Assembly (NCBI RefSeq): GCF_965219715.1 | Contig: NZ_OZ244785.1 | Location: 3,844,001-3,908,000, forward strand | Length of the DNA: 64,000 nt | Direction of reading: 5' to 3' | Source of the DNA: Bacterioplanoides sp965219715 | GTDB taxonomy: Bacteria; Pseudomonadota; Gammaproteobacteria; Pseudomonadales; Oceanobacteraceae | In this document: piece after piece, positions 1-8,482 of the stretch | Position numbering within the stretch: the first letter of the stretch is position 1 | Layout of the letters: the number at the start of each line of letters is the position of its first letter | The notes under the pieces: model-generated | Seen by the model: the letters and a program-made list of their open reading frames with translations, nothing else | The model's database searches: none | Told to the model about the DNA's origin: nothing | Program-made: the position numbers and the translations under genes

Positions 1-1
1 T

Positions 2-829
2 GAGCCGTCGCTGGTGGAAATGACCAAAAAAGCGCTGGATATTCTGTCGCAGGATCCGGATGGCTTCTTCCTGATGATTGAAGGTGGCCAGATTGACTGG
101 GCGGGTCATATCAATGACACCGGTTGGTTATTACACGAAATGCTGAAGTTTGATGAAGCGGTACAAGCGGTTCATGAGTGGGTAGCAGAGCGTGATGACA
201 CTCTGGTGGTTGTAACTGCCGACCACGAAACCGGTGGTTTTGGTTTTGCTTACCACAAGCATGATATTCCGGAAGCAAAAACGCTGGCGGGTGACGGCAT
301 GGTGAATGCCGATGGTAGCGACCGTCCGTATAAGCCTCAGTATAACTTTGGTGCACTGGCGACTCTGGATAAAATCTACGCTCAGGACCGTTCTTTCTAC
401 GATATTCTGAGTGCTGTGAATGGCGACTGGGATTTCTCCAATACCACGGCTGCGGCCTGGGTTGAAGAAGTGAACAAAAGCATGCACGCCGATTTCCACA
501 TTAACAGTGAATCCGGTGAGCGCATCGCGGCTCGTTACGATGTGCCAGCAGAAGACGTTCATGCTGACCATAAGTACCTGAAAGCGACCAACATTCCGAA
601 GTTTAATGATTTCTCTGACTTCTACGTATACGCCGACGAAGACACGGGTGCATTAATTGCGCGTGAAGTAGCGGCTAAGCAAAGTGTTTCCTGGGGTAAT
701 GGTACTCACACCGCAGCGCCGGTTCCGGTATACGCTTTTGGTCCGGAAGCGATCACCAAAAAGTTCTCGACCATGCAGCATCACACCGATCTGGGTCAGA
801 AAATGATGGATGCGCTGATTGTTGAATAA
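2..829 (+). CDS. Alkaline phosphatase, C-terminal part (5' end outside window)
   Basis: The reading frame is open from base 2, so the gene begins before the window. The visible 275 residues carry the signature of the PhoA-type alkaline phosphatase superfamily: an FFLMIEGGQIDWAGH segment (metal ligands), VVVTADHETGG (metal ligands Asp/His), and a late WGNGTHTAAPVPVYAFGP block with the last zinc-ligand His. These periplasmic enzymes release phosphate from phosphomonoesters with two Zn and one Mg. A strong terminator follows at once, so it ends its transcription unit. Whether it is phosphate-regulated cannot be judged because the promoter is missing. Confidence 0.9.
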   Translation, partial: EPSLVEMTKKALDILSQDPDGFFLMIEGGQIDWAGHINDTGWLLHEMLKFDEAVQAVHEWVAERDDTLVVVTADHETGGFGFAYHKHDIPEAKTLAGDGMVNADGSDRPYKPQYNFGALATLDKIYAQDRSFYDILSAVNGDWDFSNTTAAAWVEEVNKSMHADFHINSESGERIAARYDVPAEDVHADHKYLKATNIPKFNDFSDFYVYADEDTGALIAREVAAKQSVSWGNGTHTAAPVPVYAFGPEAITKKFSTMQHHTDLGQKMMDALIVE

Positions 830-860
830 TCCTCGGATTAATTAAACAAATCAGTCAGTG

Positions 861-889
861 AAAACGCGGTGTTAAGCCGCGTTTTTTTA
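861..889 (+). terminator. Rho-independent terminator of the phosphatase gene
   Basis: A perfect 9-bp stem (aaaacgcgg at 861-869 with ccgcgtttt at 877-885) has a 7-nt loop and runs into a T tract. It lies 32 bases after the phosphatase stop codon. Confidence 0.9.
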
Positions 890-957
890 TGCGCTTCAAT
901 AACGTGACTCATCATGATGGTGAGTAGCTTTCACGTTAGTCGGCTTTTCATAAGCTG

Positions 958-1262
958 ACATTCCTGTTACTGTGCGGCCTCGTTTCAGGTGCCTGTGTGG
1001 CGATATTTAATTGCAGACACGGGATAATCGGGAAACAGGTAAGGCGTTCCATTACGGTCAATGCTATTCCTGTACTGCCCCCGCAACGGTATGAAGTGTT
1101 TGTCGCTTACCAGGATAGGTTTTGCTATCGGTAAATTGGTAAGTTCAGACGAATTGGTTTTTCGACCACGGTGAGATCACAACAGTTGTGACACGCCGGA
1201 AGGTAAACCCGGAACTTCTTGAGAGTTCTGACTTTGAGTCCGGAGACCGGCCTGGAGCAACA
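958..1262 (+). promoter_or_regulatory. Cobalamin (B12) riboswitch
   Basis: The conserved elements appear in order: GGTGCC near 989-994, a GGGA(T)AA-type segment near 1021, the B12 box ctgcccccgcaac at 1075-1087, CCAGGATA near 1110, a CCAC...CCGGAAGG segment at 1165-1203, and a closing GAGTCCGGAGACCGGCC at 1236-1252 that matches the 3' end of btuB-type riboswitches. In this class adenosylcobalamin binding represses downstream expression. The first gene downstream encodes an ExbB-like protein, followed by a DUF2149 protein and a TonB-dependent receptor. The operon is therefore predicted to import a corrinoid or possibly cobalt. The exact 5' boundary is uncertain by about 20 bases. Confidence 0.9.
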
Positions 1263-1292
1263 TGATTTCAGGCGGGGTGACCTGAGCGACAT

Positions 1293-1337
1293 GATACAAC
1301 TCTGTTTTTCTGCGACGTATTTTTTCGTCGTTGTATC
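1293..1337 (+). promoter_or_regulatory. Hairpins downstream of the riboswitch aptamer (possible expression platform)
   Basis: gatacaac (1293-1300) can pair with gttgtatc (1330-1337), and cgacg (1313-1317) with cgtcg (1326-1330). The two stems share one base, so they are alternatives. A smaller tcagg/cctga stem lies just upstream near 1267-1284. No T tract follows directly. Switching by mutually exclusive stems or by translation control is inference. Confidence 0.4.
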
Positions 1338-1422
1338 TGTATTTTCGCATCAACTCCCTGGCCATTAACGGTTATTGAACAGACCTTGTTGAATCAGGTA
1401 ATCCTGAATCGTTCAGGCCTGT

Positions 1423-1899
1423 ATGGAGAGTGTTGTGTTTTCCTCTGTTTCTCTCAATCTGATGCATCAGCTGACCAGTGTGTTACTGGAACCTGTGGTG
1501 TGGGCATTACTGTTTTTTATTTTGCTGGCGTTATACGAATCCGGTTTAGCACTGGGGGAGCGTTTTGGTGGCATTCGTCGTTTAGTCCGGAACGGTGATC
1601 AGGCGCTGCTGATTCAGGTGGGTAAACGCCGGATTGAACGCGCGGATTTTATTACCCGTATTGCACCGATGTTAGGCCTGATGGGTACGCTGATTCCTCT
1701 TGGACCTGGCCTGGCGGCATTGGGTGACGGTGAATTAACCATTCTTACCACGGCTATGACGGTTGCCTTTGATACTACTGTGATTGGTTTATTAGCCGGT
1801 ATTGTCGGTTTTGTGCTCGGGCGAGTACGCCGTCGCTGGTATGACCGCGCGGTACAGGAAATGGAAGATCGTCAGACAGACGCCGGAGCAGGATCATGA
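1423..1899 (+). CDS. MotA/TolQ/ExbB-family proton channel protein of a B12-regulated TonB system
   Basis: A 158-residue inner-membrane protein. The segment RIAPMLGLMGTLIPLGPGL is the hallmark of the MotA/TolQ/ExbB proton-channel family, and AMTVAFDTTVIGLLAGIVGF is the matching second pore helix. A further membrane helix lies near residues 20-42 (VVWALLFFILLALYESG). The family uses proton motive force to energise TonB-dependent transport. The protein is shorter than ExbB (about 240 residues), as is usual for the version paired with DUF2149 proteins. Its end overlaps the next gene by 4 bases, implying translational coupling. A GTG at 1435, preceded by tggag, is an alternative start. The upstream riboswitch suggests repression by cobalamin. 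Confidence 0.8.
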   Translation: MESVVFSSVSLNLMHQLTSVLLEPVVWALLFFILLALYESGLALGERFGGIRRLVRNGDQALLIQVGKRRIERADFITRIAPMLGLMGTLIPLGPGLAALGDGELTILTTAMTVAFDTTVIGLLAGIVGFVLGRVRRRWYDRAVQEMEDRQTDAGAGS

Positions 1900-2207
1900 G
1901 CGATCGCTGGCGCTCTTCTTCATTTGATGCCCAGGATGATGAACCGCTTGGTCCATTAGCCAATCTGGTCGACATTATGCTGGTGTTTGCCTGTGGCTTA
2001 ATTGCGGCACTGGTGGCCGTCAGCCCGGAATTAAAAAAGCATTTTAAATTAGAAGACAATATTAAATTAGAACGCAGCCAGGAATTAACCGATATTCCGG
2101 AATCACTGCGGCAGCAATTAGAAAACGGTGAGGGCAGTGGTTACCAGTCAATGGGACAGGTATACCGGGATCCACAAACCGGTAAGCTGGTTTTAATAGG
2201 TAAATAA
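1896..2207 (+). CDS. DUF2149-family protein (ExbD-like partner)
   Basis: A 103-residue protein with a charged cytoplasmic N-terminus, one membrane helix and a short periplasmic tail. The segment DEPLGPLANLVDIMLVFACG, with an Asp inside the predicted helix, matches my recollection of the DUF2149 family. That family occurs next to short ExbB-like proteins and seems to replace ExbD; the intramembrane Asp would then carry protons. The ATG overlaps the stop region of the ExbB-like gene. It sits between that gene and a TonB-dependent receptor, so it probably forms the motor that energises the receptor. No TonB gene is visible in this operon. Confidence 0.75.
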   Translation: MSDRWRSSSFDAQDDEPLGPLANLVDIMLVFACGLIAALVAVSPELKKHFKLEDNIKLERSQELTDIPESLRQQLENGEGSGYQSMGQVYRDPQTGKLVLIGK

Positions 2208-2263
2208 ATTTTTAATTCATCGTATTAAATATTTCATTTAATTATTTGTTATAAGGTAACAAT

Positions 2264-4297
2264 ATGAAACTTTCACCGTTGGCGTTGTCCATTGCGGCAG
2301 CTTCCCTGTGCGTTGCTCAGGTAAATGCAGCCGGAATTAATTCATCCACAGACGAAGCACAGTTAACCAATGTGACGGTATCCAGCCAGGCGCAGGTAGG
2401 CAGTGCGGTTTCGGCATCAATGGGTACCGTGGTTGCTGAGCAAATCGAACAACGTCCGATCAGCCGTGCCGGCGAAGTACTGGAAACCGTTCCGGGATTA
2501 ATCGTTACTCAACACAGCGGCGAAGGTAAAGCGAACCAGTATTTCCTGCGTGGTTTTAACCTCGATCACGGTACCGACTTCGCCACCTTTATCGATGGCA
2601 TGCCGGTGAATATGCGCACCCACGGCCATGGCCAGGGTTATACCGATATTAATTTTATTATTCCGGAAATGATTGAATCTCTGGATTATAAAAAAGGCCC
2701 GTATTACGCCAGCGAAGGTGATTTTGCTAATGCCGGTGCGGTGCGTTTACACAGCCGCGAACAACTGGATAACAATCTGGTAAAACTGGGTATTGGTGAA
2801 CACGGCTATCAGCGTCTATTGGTTGCCGGTGGTAATGAACTGGAAAACGGTAATAACCTGTTAGCCGCTTTTGATACCAGCCGCTACGACGGCCCATGGA
2901 AAGTGGCGCAGAATCAGGAAAAATATTCTGCGTTATTAAAATACACCTTTGGTGACAGCGTGAATGGTGGTTCGGTTACCGCCATGGCTTATCAGAATGA
3001 CTGGACGGCAACCGATCAGCTGCCACAGCGTTTTGTTGATAACGGCGGCGACCGTTTTGATTCGCTGGATAAAGACCCGGGTGGTAAAACTCACCGCCGC
3101 AGCCTGAGTTATCAGGGCTGGAACGATTTTGCCGGACGTGAATTAAAAACCAACGCCTATCTGATTGATTACGGCCTGAAGTTATACGCTAACCACACTT
3201 ACGCTATTGATCAGGCCAATGGCGACGAATTCCGTCAGCACGATGAGCGTAAAATTCTCGGTGGTTCAGCATTACTGGATTTATACAACGGTGACCAGAG
3301 CCAGTGGCAAGCCGGATTCGATGTACGCCACGATCGTATTTCCGATGTTGGCCTGGCGGGTACACAAGGCCGTGTAATTTATGAGCGTCGTGTACGCCAC
3401 CGTGTTGAAGAAACCGGTCTGGGTTTATTTGTACAAAATAATTACCAATGGAATGATGCATTACGCACTCAGGTTGGTGCACGTTTTGATTACCTGTCGG
3501 CCATTGTTGATAACCGCCTGACCGGAAACAACAGTGGTGAAAGCGATACCCGTGTCAGCCCGAAATTTAATTTGATTTATCAGCTGGCAGACAACACCCA
3601 TGTGTTTGCTAACTATGGTCAGGGTTTCCACTCTAACGATGCCCGTGGCTTTGCCGAAAAAGACGCAACACCCATGGTGCAGAGTGAAGGCGCAGACTTA
3701 GGTTTGCAGACTCAGCTTAATAATGATCTGCAACTGGCGGTGTCTCTCTGGTGGTTAACACTGGATTCTGAATTAATTTTTGTTGGTGATGACGGCACAA
3801 CCGAAGCGTCGGATAAATCTGAACGTCGCGGTCTGGAAGCCAGTGTGTTCTGGCAGGCTAACAACTGGTTGATTATCGATTCCGATCTGGCGTTCAGCCG
3901 TGCCCGTCTTAAGCCAAAGGGTGAAAAAGAACAACACATTCCAGGTGCGGTTGAGCAGGTATTCAGCTTAGGCATGACCATTGACGGTTTAGGCCCGTGG
4001 GATGCAGGTCTGCGTTTACGCCACTTCGGTAAATTTGCCCTGAACGAAGACAACAGCAAAAAAGCCGATGCGGTAACTCTGTTGAACGCTCAGGCGAACT
4101 ATCAGGTTAACCAGGCGCTGGAGTTAGGTCTGGAGCTGATTAATATCACCGACGAAGAAGGCAACGACATCACTTACCTGTATGAATCCCGTCTGCCGGG
4201 CGAAACCGTACCCGCAGGCGCAGAAGGTATTGAAGACGTGCACTTCCATCCGGTTGAGCCGCGCATGGTTCGTGCAAACCTGACCTATCAGTTCTGA
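2264..4297 (+). CDS. TonB-dependent outer-membrane receptor under cobalamin riboswitch control
   Basis: 677 residues beginning with a signal peptide that ends near AQVNAA (residue 23). The plug domain has the typical VLETVPGLIV, YFLRGFNLDHGTDFATFIDG and PYYASEGDFANAGAV segments, followed by a 22-strand-type barrel ending in LTYQF with the terminal Phe needed for outer-membrane insertion. It contains a His-rich plug loop (MRTHGHGQG). It is not a classic BtuB sequence; similar receptors are usually annotated without a substrate. The riboswitch points to a corrinoid, while cobalt or another metal chelate cannot be excluded. It is the last gene of the three-gene unit and is followed by a terminator. 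Confidence 0.85.
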   Translation: MKLSPLALSIAAASLCVAQVNAAGINSSTDEAQLTNVTVSSQAQVGSAVSASMGTVVAEQIEQRPISRAGEVLETVPGLIVTQHSGEGKANQYFLRGFNLDHGTDFATFIDGMPVNMRTHGHGQGYTDINFIIPEMIESLDYKKGPYYASEGDFANAGAVRLHSREQLDNNLVKLGIGEHGYQRLLVAGGNELENGNNLLAAFDTSRYDGPWKVAQNQEKYSALLKYTFGDSVNGGSVTAMAYQNDWTATDQLPQRFVDNGGDRFDSLDKDPGGKTHRRSLSYQGWNDFAGRELKTNAYLIDYGLKLYANHTYAIDQANGDEFRQHDERKILGGSALLDLYNGDQSQWQAGFDVRHDRISDVGLAGTQGRVIYERRVRHRVEETGLGLFVQNNYQWNDALRTQVGARFDYLSAIVDNRLTGNNSGESDTRVSPKFNLIYQLADNTHVFANYGQGFHSNDARGFAEKDATPMVQSEGADLGLQTQLNNDLQLAVSLWWLTLDSELIFVGDDGTTEASDKSERRGLEASVFWQANNWLIIDSDLAFSRARLKPKGEKEQHIPGAVEQVFSLGMTIDGLGPWDAGLRLRHFGKFALNEDNSKKADAVTLLNAQANYQVNQALELGLELINITDEEGNDITYLYESRLPGETVPAGAEGIEDVHFHPVEPRMVRANLTYQF

Positions 4298-4380
4298 TAC
4301 CCACAGGGTAAGACTCACGAATTCTGTTAAAGACTTCGTTGAAACGCTTTGTGTCACACCGGGCCTTGAGAAAGGCCTTT

Positions 4381-4416
4381 GCCGCAGTAGGGCTAATAAC
4401 CGCTGCGGCTTTTTTA
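4381..4416 (+). terminator. Rho-independent terminator after the B12-regulated receptor
   Basis: The stem gccgcag (4381-4387) / ctgcggc (4403-4409) has a 15-nt loop and is followed by seven T. A second short GGCCTT/AAGGCC inverted repeat lies just upstream. Confidence 0.8.
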
Positions 4417-4523
4417 TGCCAGATCCTTATTCCAAATTATTGTAAAGATATGAATAGGAATGCTTATCAAAAGCTCTTGCAACTAATACTTTTGACTATA
4501 TAGTGTGCGCCTTATACGAATAG

Positions 4524-4538
4524 TAATGACTATCATTA
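4524..4538 (+). promoter_or_regulatory. Candidate Fur-binding palindrome upstream of the siderophore receptor
   Basis: The palindrome taatga-cta-tcatta lies 20 bases before the start codon and resembles the AATGATAATCATT core of Fur boxes, though the full 19-bp consensus is only partly matched. Another related A/T-rich half-palindrome lies near 4450-4475. Iron repression of the downstream gene is inferred from this site and from the gene's function. Confidence 0.45.
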
Positions 4539-4557
4539 AAGGAAAGGAGCACGTCTC

Positions 4558-6843
4558 ATGAAAAGAATGACCCTTTGTGCTTTAGCATTAGGTGTTATTG
4601 CCGCGAATGCTGCACAGGCGGAAAAAACCGATGGGCAAAGCAGTAACTCATCTTCCGGAGATGACGTTTTATTGAATCAGGTTATCGTTGTTGGTGATAA
4701 CTTCGAAGGCCGTACTGCAAGCGTTGGCCGTATGGATGCTGAGATCTCAGAAACTCCGTACTCAGTTTCTGTTATTACGGAAGACTTCTTCACTGCAACT
4801 GGTGTGAAAACTCTCCAGGACGCACTGCAATACTCGGCGGGTGTAAACGGTGCCTCATTCGGTATCGATACCCGTACAGACTCCTCCACTATTCGTGGTG
4901 TTGCGCCAATTTTATACCTCGACGGTATGCGTAAATCTGTTGGCAGCTTTAACAACACTCGCCAAAACCCATTCACGCTGGAGCGTATTGAAGTTCTGAA
5001 AGGCCCTGCATCTGTTGGTTATGGCCAATCAGGTACTGGCGGTATTGTTAACATGGTGAGCAAGCGTCCACAGTCAGAGTTTGGTGGGGAAGTTTGGGCA
5101 CAAGTAGGCACTTTCGATCGTAAGCAACTGGCAGTCGATGTTACCGGTTCAATCGATGACGATGGCGAGTGGCTATATCGTGTTGTTGCCCTGGGCCGTG
5201 ATGCTGAATCGCAAACCGATATGGTAGACGACAACAGCACCATCTTTATGCCGTCTCTGACATGGAACCCATCTGCTCAGACCTCTCTGACATTTATGGT
5301 GAACCGACAGGAAGATGAGACGGGTTCATCAACCCAGTTCCTTCCTCACGCTGGTACCATTCTGCCAAACCCTAATGGTCGTATCGATCAGACTGTATTC
5401 CTGAGTGAGCCTGAGTTCGATCGCTTTGATACAGAGCAGACTGCTTACACGATGAGCTTCGATCATATCTTCAACGAAGTATTCTCGTTATCCGCTAACT
5501 ATCGTGACTCGCAAAGCGAAAGCGAATACAGAACGATGTATCCTTTGCTGTTCCCTGCGCAGTTCCAACCGCTTATCTACCCAGGAAGTCAAACCGTTGG
5601 TTTTGCTGCTGATGGTCGCACTCTGAACCGGACTGCATTGGCAAGTGATCGTTCTGCCGACGCTAAGACTCTGGATATTCGCTTAAACGCTGATTTCCGT
5701 ACAGGCCCTGCTGAACACCGCGTTGTATTCGGTTTAGACGCCCAGGATATTACTACTGATAATGACTCTGCGAATCTGAACGATACCGCGACTTTGTTCC
5801 GTACTGCATTTTTACCTGCTCTGGCGCAGGCCGGCGGTAATCCTCTTGACCCGTTTAATAGTCCTCTTGCGGCGCAGCAGGCTGGTGTAATTGCACTGCA
5901 ACAAGCGCTGCTGCCACTGACTATTGACGTTTATAACCCGCAGTATGGCAAGTTATCAGCGGATGCGCGTAGCGCTCTGAAAGCTCTGAAGCCAGTCAAT
6001 GGACCATCATCGACGCTGAAACAGCAGGGTATCTACCTGATGGATCAGATTCGTTATAAGGATCTGGTTGTATCTACTGGTGTACGTCATGACAGTGTTA
6101 AGAACAGTACTCAGGGTAAAGACTCGGATAAAGACAACGAAACCACTTATCAACTGGGTGCCTTGTATCAGCTGAGCAACGGTGTCTCGCCATACGTAAG
6201 TTATGCAGAGTCGTTCGAAGCAATTCCTGGCACTGACTCAGTGACGAAGAAACGTTACAAGCCAGCATCCGGTGAGCAAACTGAGATTGGTGTTAAATAT
6301 CAGCCAGAAGGCACTAAGTTGTTAGTGACTGCTGCTTACTACCAGATTGATGAAAAGAATCGTCTGATTACAAACCCGGCTAACCCTCTGGGCCGAATTC
6401 AGGCAGAGTCTGAAATCAACGGTTATGAATTAGAAGCACAGGGTAGCCTGGGTCAGTTTGACTTTATTGCAAGCTACACAAATCTTGATGCAAACCGTAA
6501 GCCGCAGGCAGGCGGCTCTAAAACCAAGCTTGAAGCTGTACCAGAAGAGCAGGCGTCGGCTTGGGTTACTTATCGTTTAGCTGATGAGTTAACTGGCTTA
6601 CGTGTTGGTTTAGGTTCGCGTTATGTAGGTAAAACTTATGACGGTACTGACAATAAGGATCTGGAAACGGATGCTTACACTTTGTTTGATGCCATGGTTG
6701 GTTATGAAATGAAGAACTGGTTCTTTAGCGTTAACGGACGTAACATCACTGATAAGCGTCACTTAAACTCGTGTCTGTCACGCGGTGACTGTTTTGCTGG
6801 TGAAGAGCGTACAGTATCTGCTGACGTACGTTATAAGTTCTGA
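4558..6843 (+). CDS. TonB-dependent siderophore receptor
   Basis: 761 residues with a clear signal peptide (cleavage after NAAQA, about residue 21). The TonB box is near NQVIVVG, and the plug domain shows ETPYSVSVITEDF, LQDALQYSAGV, STIRGV, LYLDGMR and RIEVLKGPASVGYGQSGTGG, typical of the ferri-siderophore subfamily (FhuA/FpvA-like). The C-terminus has the family's Cys pair (SCLSRGDC) and ends in VRYKF with the terminal Phe. It would bind a ferric siderophore at the surface and import it using TonB. The ATG has a strong ribosome site (aaaggag) and a Fur-like palindrome upstream. It is transcribed alone, between terminators. Confidence 0.92.
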   Translation: MKRMTLCALALGVIAANAAQAEKTDGQSSNSSSGDDVLLNQVIVVGDNFEGRTASVGRMDAEISETPYSVSVITEDFFTATGVKTLQDALQYSAGVNGASFGIDTRTDSSTIRGVAPILYLDGMRKSVGSFNNTRQNPFTLERIEVLKGPASVGYGQSGTGGIVNMVSKRPQSEFGGEVWAQVGTFDRKQLAVDVTGSIDDDGEWLYRVVALGRDAESQTDMVDDNSTIFMPSLTWNPSAQTSLTFMVNRQEDETGSSTQFLPHAGTILPNPNGRIDQTVFLSEPEFDRFDTEQTAYTMSFDHIFNEVFSLSANYRDSQSESEYRTMYPLLFPAQFQPLIYPGSQTVGFAADGRTLNRTALASDRSADAKTLDIRLNADFRTGPAEHRVVFGLDAQDITTDNDSANLNDTATLFRTAFLPALAQAGGNPLDPFNSPLAAQQAGVIALQQALLPLTIDVYNPQYGKLSADARSALKALKPVNGPSSTLKQQGIYLMDQIRYKDLVVSTGVRHDSVKNSTQGKDSDKDNETTYQLGALYQLSNGVSPYVSYAESFEAIPGTDSVTKKRYKPASGEQTEIGVKYQPEGTKLLVTAAYYQIDEKNRLITNPANPLGRIQAESEINGYELEAQGSLGQFDFIASYTNLDANRKPQAGGSKTKLEAVPEEQASAWVTYRLADELTGLRVGLGSRYVGKTYDGTDNKDLETDAYTLFDAMVGYEMKNWFFSVNGRNITDKRHLNSCLSRGDCFAGEERTVSADVRYKF

Positions 6844-6867
6844 TTAAACATTATTCAGAACAACCGG

Positions 6868-6902
6868 GCCGCACCTGAAGTATTCAGGTGCGGCTTTTTT
6901 TT
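6868..6902 (+). terminator. Rho-independent terminator of the siderophore receptor gene
   Basis: A perfect 12-bp stem (gccgcacctgaa at 6868-6879 with ttcaggtgcggc at 6883-6894) with a 3-nt loop, followed by eight T. Confidence 0.95.
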
Positions 6903-6990
6903 AGCTGAAGAAAACATAGCCTGGTTGAAAAACAACCAATTTGTCAGAGGGCTAATGTAAACGCCCGTTTGGCATCGTTATAAGCAACTC

Positions 6991-7366
6991 ATTCACAGAA
7001 TTATCCACAGAATCTGTGGAAATCATGCGTGAATTTTCCCCACCCATATTTCGCTTTTGTCACAAATTCTGCGAATCCTTGCTTGACTTTGGTTGACCGA
7101 CATAAAAATGGCACTTTTGTATCAAATAGCTCTGGAGCCCTTGATATATAAGGGTTTTCTAATTTTTTCCGAGCTGTGTAAAAAATAGACCGTTTTGCTA
7201 TAAGCCCGCATTTACAGGCTTTGTGACGGTTTTTCGCAGAATACTCACAAAGTTACCCACAGATTCTGTGGGAAAGATAGATGTTGACAGCCAATGTTTA
7301 TGCACAACGATGCCAGAGGCAAAAAAAGGCGGTTTTTTATCGGAGGAGGGCTTGACTTGTGCACAA
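6991..7366. promoter_or_regulatory. Cluster of DnaA-box-like sites and palindromes (candidate origin or DnaA-binding locus)
   Basis: This 740-bp gap between genes (6844-7585) holds two perfect matches to the DnaA box TTATNCACA: ttatccaca at 7001-7009 and ttatgcaca at 7298-7306. One-mismatch sites are ttacccaca at 7253-7261, ttgtgcaca at 7357-7365 (part of a palindrome), and tgtgtaaaa at 7175-7183 on the other strand. Two of the boxes are the left arms of near-identical palindromes, tccacaga-a-tctgtgga at 7004-7020 and cccacaga-t-tctgtggg at 7256-7272. An A/T-rich stretch lies between them (7141-7170). The arrangement resembles gammaproteobacterial oriC, but dnaA, dnaN and rpmH are not in the window. 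Confidence 0.5.
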
Positions 7367-7585
7367 CTGCACACTGTTTAGCGGATTAGGCAGTATTGCT
7401 GAGCTACTGGCCGAACTTGCTGAGCGAGATCGATCGTTTTTTGATGATGTGAGGAGTTGCGGATATCTCGAAGCCCTCCTGTGCCCCAATAGGATTGTCG
7501 ATTGATATCACTACCTCCAAAGCGCGCATGGTAGTATTTTTCTTTGGCTTTTTTGTCACTTACTAAATAAAAGGAATACCGGTAA

Positions 7586-8317
7586 ATGGAAGCTTCTTCG
7601 GTCAAACTTATTTTTGCGATTGTGTTGCTTATGCTGAGCTCAGCTTCCCATGCTGAGTATTGTGAGGCGCGCTTACCGGATTCTTCATCTTATTCAGGTA
7701 ACTGCATTGATGGCTTATTTCATGGTCAGGGGAAGCTGAAATGGCGTGATGGTTCGTCGTATGAAGGCCGCTTTCGTAAAGGATTAATCGAAGGGCAGGG
7801 GGAATATGTCTCCGCTGCTGGCTGGACTCATAAAGGGCAGTTCAAAGATGGCTCGCTAAATGGGCATGGCGTTTATTCTGACCCCAGTGGTGATCATTAC
7901 GAAGGAGAGTTCAAACACGGCCAGTTTGATGGCAAAGGTACATATACCAGCCGTAACGGCGACTCTTGTAACGCTGAGTTTAAGGCCGGGTTGATGCATG
8001 GAAAGGGAAGTTGCCGTTATCCGAACAATACCGTTGTTAATGCGGAGTGGAAGCACGGTTTGCTGTCCGGCAATGGACAATCTTTGATGCCAAATGGAGA
8101 TGTGTACGAAGGTCAGTTCAATAATGGTTACTGGAACGGGATTGGCACACTTACTTTCAGTAACGGCGATATTTATATTGGAGAATTTGCCAATGGTCAG
8201 ATGCATGGCCAGGGAGAGATCAAGTATATCGACGGTACTCGGTTGTATGGTGTTTGGAAAAACAACGAGTATCAGGAAGAGGTTTTGCCAGAAGGTTGTG
8301 AGGTTATGGCCATATAA
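7586..8317 (+). CDS. Secreted MORN-repeat protein
   Basis: 243 residues. The N-terminal hydrophobic stretch (LIFAIVLLMLSSASHAEYC) is a signal peptide, so the protein is exported. The remainder is about eight MORN units of roughly 23 residues, recognisable by YEGxFxxGxxxGxG (for example SYEGRFRKGLIEGQGEY, HYEGEFKHGQFDGKGTY, VYEGQFNNGYWNGIGTL, IYIGEFANGQMHGQGEI). MORN repeats form elongated beta-hairpin sheets that bind lipids or proteins; no enzymatic domain is visible. Cysteines occur at the start and within several units. The ribosome site (aaagga) lies rather far from the ATG. Function unknown; it is followed by a terminator and faces a convergent lipoprotein gene. Confidence 0.85.
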   Translation: MEASSVKLIFAIVLLMLSSASHAEYCEARLPDSSSYSGNCIDGLFHGQGKLKWRDGSSYEGRFRKGLIEGQGEYVSAAGWTHKGQFKDGSLNGHGVYSDPSGDHYEGEFKHGQFDGKGTYTSRNGDSCNAEFKAGLMHGKGSCRYPNNTVVNAEWKHGLLSGNGQSLMPNGDVYEGQFNNGYWNGIGTLTFSNGDIYIGEFANGQMHGQGEIKYIDGTRLYGVWKNNEYQEEVLPEGCEVMAI

Positions 8318-8320
8318 AAA

Positions 8321-8373
8321 CGCCCCCAGATAAATCCTGACATTGACCGGTGCCGAAGATTGATCTGGGGGCG
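8321..8373. terminator. Long-loop hairpin between convergent genes
   Basis: An 11-bp stem cgcccccagat (8321-8331) / atctgggggcg (8363-8373) encloses a 31-nt loop, starting 3 bases after the MORN gene. The T tract is weak (ctttct), so termination efficiency is uncertain. It may serve both convergent genes. Confidence 0.6.
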
Positions 8374-8440
8374 CTTTCTGAAACTGCTGAGCCACCCTCA
8401 TAGCTCAGAAATTATACTATCGCTGTTTTCTGGTGCTGTC

Positions 8441-8461
8441 GCTGCGACAGGATGTCGCAGC
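8441..8461 (+). repeat. Single hairpin of the ACAGGATGT repeat family
   Basis: A perfect 9-bp stem, gctgcgaca / tgtcgcagc, around a 3-nt gga loop. It has the same loop and closing pairs as the hairpins found after dnaB, alr and eno, with different arm bases. It lies between the convergent MORN and lipoprotein genes. Confidence 0.7.
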
Positions 8462-8482
8462 TGTATTGGTTGCCCTTAGCGA

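Noticed and set aside
7378..7605. Minus-strand 75-codon frame between the DnaA-box cluster and the MORN gene
   Set aside because: It overlaps the start of the MORN gene, has no clear ribosome site and no recognisable domain. It could be a decayed gene fragment, but nothing supports translation.
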